NCBI GenBank assembly: GCA_030613745.1
Contig: JAUWLK010000076.1
Span: 1-10,282 of the forward strand
From: Flavobacteriaceae bacterium
Lineage (GTDB): Bacteria > Bacteroidota > Bacteroidia > Flavobacteriales > Flavobacteriaceae
Direction of reading: 5' to 3'
Length of the DNA stretch: 10,282 nucleotides
The notes beneath the pieces were generated by a model. That model was not told where the DNA came from, did no database searches, and saw only the letters and a list, made by a program, of their open reading frames with translations. The first letter of the stretch is position 1; every line of letters begins with the position of its first letter. Below are positions 8,296-10,282 of this stretch, piece after piece. A program made the translations under genes and the position numbers.

Positions 8296-10194
8296 TTAAT
8301 TTTCACCATTTGGATGACATTCAAAACAAGCATTACTTTCATAAACATAACCTGACACTTCACTATGATCATTATTGGTTTCTGAACTTGTATGGCAAGT
8401 AATACAAGTAAATATTGAATAATTACTAGTATTTGTATGGCAATCTGTACAATTATTCCATTCATCTTGATGTGCTCCACTGTAAATTGGAAAATATTGC
8501 CCATCATGATCAAATGTTGAAGGTTCCCAAGCTGTTTCGGTATGACATAACATACAATCATCTGGAAATTGGGCACTTATATGGTTAGGATTTGTGGCAG
8601 CATTATAATCCGCTTGATGACATCCAATACATGTATTTGGAGTATTATTATAATCTCCATTATGACAGGCAGCACAATCATTGGCTATATTTGCATGAGC
8701 TCCATTCAATTGATAATAATCATTATGATTATCAAAACTAGCAGGCATCCAGTTAGGATTGGTAGTATGACAAACTACACAATCTGTGGAAATTCCTATT
8801 GCATTATGGTTTGGGTTTGTCGTATTACTATATTCACTATTATGACAACTAATACAATCAGGTGATGCATCTGAATAATTATTTGTAATATGACATTGAT
8901 TACAATCTTGTATATCATGACCTAAAGTAAGAGGAAAAAAGTCATGGTCAATTGTTGCTGGTGTCCATCCTGGATTTGTTGTATGACAAGAAACACAATC
9001 TGTAGAAAATCCAACTGTACTATGATTTGGATTATTTGTATTATCATAATCATTTTGATGACACGTGACACAATCAGGTGATGCGTCAGAATAATTACCT
9101 GTTGTATGACATTCATTACAGTCAATTCCTAAATGCCCTCCCGTTAAAGGGAAATTGGTTGAATTATGATCAAACCCTTCACCTTTACTTCCTGTAGGAT
9201 GACAAGCAAAACATGCATTATCCTCATAAAAATAACCTGAAATTCCATTGTGATTCTCATCAGTTTCCGGATTTGAATGACATGTTGTACAAGTAAATTC
9301 TGAATAATTATTTGGGTTGGTATGACAATCTATGCAATCATCCCATTCTCCTTTATGCTCTCCACTATAGATTGGGAAAAATTGTGCATCATGATCATCA
9401 AACCTTGCAGGCATCCAATCAGGATCTGTTGTATGACAAACTACACAATCTATAGTAAAATTTAAAGTTTGGTGATTAGGATTAGTTGATTCATTGTAAT
9501 CATTTTGATGACAACTAATGCATTCCGAAGATATATCGGAAAAATCACTTGAAAAATGACATTGATTACAATCTTGTATATCATGCCCTAATGTAAGAGG
9601 GAAAAAATCATGATCAACAAAATCAGTTTCCCAACCTATTCCCAATGGGTTATGGCAGTCAATACAATCGGTTCCAAATCCTGAACTTTCATGATTAGGG
9701 CTTTGGGTATTTATATAATCTTCTTTATGACAATTAATACATTCATTACCAATTCTATCAAATCTTAAATTAGTCTCCGACAAATGACAATCAACACAAC
9801 TCAAAGTACTATGTGCACCTATAAGTGGAAAACCATTTTCTTCATGTAATTCGGGAATATTATCAACCAACCATGTTTGAGAGGTATGACATCTTACGCA
9901 ATCATTACCTACTGACATGCTATGTATATCTTCATGACAAGAGGCACATTGAGATGGAGCTTCATCAAAAATCAAAGAAGTATGGCACTCTGTGCAATTA
10001 GTTTGATCATGGGCACCTTCCAATTTAAAATCGGTAATATTATGATTAAATTGAATGGTTTCATAATTCATTAACCAACTATCGGAATTATGACATTGAG
10101 CACAATCAATTTTCAACTCATCACCATGAGGTGTCTGAGCAAAAACAGATAAACATCCTAATAAAATTAATATAATTAGTGGCAATCTATACAT
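8296..10194 (-). CDS. 25-heme c-type cytochrome built of triheme modules
   Basis: A 632-residue exported cytochrome. The signal peptide ends SVFA|Q at 19/20; an LLGC stretch inside it is a weaker lipobox. The mature protein has 25 CXXCH motifs, with first cysteines at 31, 67, 83, 99, 133, 152, 177, 209, 225, 250, 287, 302, 328, 359, 375, 400, 431, 447, 472, 507, 522, 547, 582, 597 and 623, about one heme per 24.5 residues. All mature cysteines belong to these motifs. From residue 133 on they fall into seven triads (gaps 15-19 and 25-26) repeating every 72-78 residues. Recurring elements are a G-x-H, NPNH, and CHTT-x-P-x-W-x-PA followed by FDHD. Exactly 25 further histidines are present, enough for a sixth ligand at each heme. 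No CXXCK or other catalytic heme site is seen. The protein is very acidic, with only about nine Lys/Arg in its mature part. Likely a periplasmic or outer-membrane electron carrier; the redox partner is unknown. Confidence 0.9.
   Translation of the reverse strand: MYRLPLIILILLGCLSVFAQTPHGDELKIDCAQCHNSDSWLMNYETIQFNHNITDFKLEGAHDQTNCTECHTSLIFDEAPSQCASCHEDIHSMSVGNDCVRCHTSQTWLVDNIPELHEENGFPLIGAHSTLSCVDCHLSETNLRFDRIGNECINCHKEDYINTQSPNHESSGFGTDCIDCHNPLGIGWETDFVDHDFFPLTLGHDIQDCNQCHFSSDFSDISSECISCHQNDYNESTNPNHQTLNFTIDCVVCHTTDPDWMPARFDDHDAQFFPIYSGEHKGEWDDCIDCHTNPNNYSEFTCTTCHSNPETDENHNGISGYFYEDNACFACHPTGSKGEGFDHNSTNFPLTGGHLGIDCNECHTTGNYSDASPDCVTCHQNDYDNTNNPNHSTVGFSTDCVSCHTTNPGWTPATIDHDFFPLTLGHDIQDCNQCHITNNYSDASPDCISCHNSEYSNTTNPNHNAIGISTDCVVCHTTNPNWMPASFDNHNDYYQLNGAHANIANDCAACHNGDYNNTPNTCIGCHQADYNAATNPNHISAQFPDDCMLCHTETAWEPSTFDHDGQYFPIYSGAHQDEWNNCTDCHTNTSNYSIFTCITCHTSSETNNDHSEVSGYVYESNACFECHPNGEN
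8305..8508 (-). repeat. Long module copy B (FPIYSG type) in the cytochrome gene
   Basis: This encodes residues 563-630 (hemes 23-25), ending in ACFECHPNG just two residues before the C terminus. It is the gap-free partner of the copy at 9190-9393. Its terminal position suggests that it marks the end of an ancestral unit that was duplicated to make the present protein. Confidence 0.85.
8890..8949 (-). repeat. 60-bp direct repeat, copy 2
   Basis: This is the second copy of the 60-base coding repeat, lying 666 bases from the first (222 codons, exactly in frame). It covers the FDHD-type and G-H-D histidines and the CNQCH motif that starts a module. The near-identity in an otherwise diverged array suggests recent duplication or gene conversion. 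Confidence 0.9.
9190..9393 (-). repeat. Long module copy A (FPIYSG type) in the cytochrome gene
   Basis: This encodes residues 268-335 (hemes 11-13), beginning HD.Q.FPIYSG and ending in ACFACHPTG. It aligns without gaps to residues 563-630 (8305-8508); I count 43 identical residues of 68. The same module type therefore ends the first and the second half of the protein. Confidence 0.85.
9556..9615 (-). repeat. 60-bp direct repeat, copy 1
   Basis: This encodes D194-H213, identical over 20 residues to D416-H435 (8890-8949). At DNA level 55 of 60 bases match, with bases 9556-9585 identical over 30 bases to 8890-8919. All five differences are silent. Confidence 0.9.
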
Positions 10195-10282
10195 TCAAAT
10201 TTCCCTATTTTATAATTTATTTTGGTTTTTCCATCCACGATACTCGATGTATGGCATTCATTACATGCTATTTCTGCATGTT
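10176..10282 (-). CDS. C-terminal fragment of another c-type cytochrome
   Basis: The reading frame enters from the right edge and gives 34 residues before TAA at 10178-10176. It contains two heme-binding motifs, CNECH (visible residues 6-10) and CIDCH (30-34), and the protein ends exactly on the histidine of the second. The start and the rest of the protein lie outside the window, so total heme number is unknown. The last 19 bases overlap the start of the 25-heme cytochrome in another frame, so the two genes are almost certainly translationally linked within one operon. Confidence 0.8.
   Translation of the reverse strand, partial: HAEIACNECHTSSIVDGKTKINYKIGKFECIDCH

Larger units (their letters stand above)
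8305..9819 (-). repeat. Seven tandem triheme modules within the 25-heme cytochrome gene
   Basis: Coding repeats of about 72-78 residues. Each carries three CXXCH motifs, spaced 15-19 then 25-26 residues, and three extra histidines. First cysteines of successive modules are at residues 133, 209, 287, 359, 431, 507 and 582. Modules diverge in sequence but keep spacing and histidine positions, pointing to old tandem duplication with some recent copying. A less regular triad (67, 83, 99) and a single motif (31) precede them. Confidence 0.88.

Noticed and set aside
8286..9125. Open frames on both strands across the multiheme gene (8286-8576 minus, 8569-8865 plus, 8922-9125 minus)
   Set aside because: Low-complexity Ile/Met-rich translations produced by the repetitive CXXCH codons in other frames; they overlap a convincing gene and have no motifs.
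8300..9900. CRISPR-like regularly spaced repeats
   Set aside because: The spacing of about 220 bases reflects coding triheme modules; repeats are diverged, in frame and far too long-spaced for a CRISPR array.
10135..10194. 25-heme cytochrome as a lipoprotein through LLGC (C14)
   Set aside because: The -2 leucine makes a weak lipobox, and the SVFA|Q signal peptidase I site that follows is the typical one in this phylum. It remains a minor possibility.
8296..10194. Catalytic multiheme enzyme such as nitrite reductase or hydroxylamine oxidoreductase
   Set aside because: No CXXCK motif or other unusual heme site, no catalytic domain between motifs, and histidine numbers that leave no heme open.

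Overview
The window is AT-rich (roughly 30% G+C by eye) and reads as a piece of a Bacteroidota genome. Pointers to this phylum are signal peptides ending in FAQ or YGQ, the very large fused CcsBA cytochrome-c maturation protein, a TAnnTTTG-type -7 promoter element, and the absence of clear Shine-Dalgarno sequences. Order and genus cannot be told from this window. Coding density is high. The only spacers of note are 804-950 and 2643-2760, and no gene-free stretch reaches 300 bases.

Plus strand, left half. A rho-independent terminator (18-47) closes a gene lying before the window. Next come a nitroreductase-family flavoprotein with a hydrophobic insertion (81-803), a two-gene cysteine-synthesis unit made of serine O-acetyltransferase and cysteine synthase B (951-2642), and a 1039-residue fused System II cytochrome c synthetase, CcsBA (2761-5880), with all four diagnostic histidines and the WWD motif.

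Minus strand, right half. This is a tightly packed operon read from beyond position 10282 down to 5888. It starts with the tail of a c-type cytochrome that ends on its last heme motif. A 632-residue cytochrome with 25 CXXCH motifs follows, then a 537-residue protein with an N-terminal SH3/OB-like domain and a probable outer-membrane beta-barrel, and last a lipoprotein with two OB-like domains. Junctions are a 19-base overlap, a 6-base gap and a 4-base overlap. The operon converges on ccsBA with 7 bases between the stop codons.

How the genes may work together. CcsBA would attach heme to the operon's cytochromes, and the cysteine genes lie beside it, although that adjacency may be incidental. 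The strongest signal is the 25-heme protein. It is built from triheme modules with a period of 72-78 residues, and it contains exactly 25 histidines outside the CXXCH motifs. This is what a purely bis-histidine-ligated electron wire would look like. Together with the barrel and the lipoprotein it suggests an outer-membrane porin-cytochrome conduit, possibly for extracellular electron transfer, unlike the textbook MtrCAB set. That role is inferred and not shown by the sequence.
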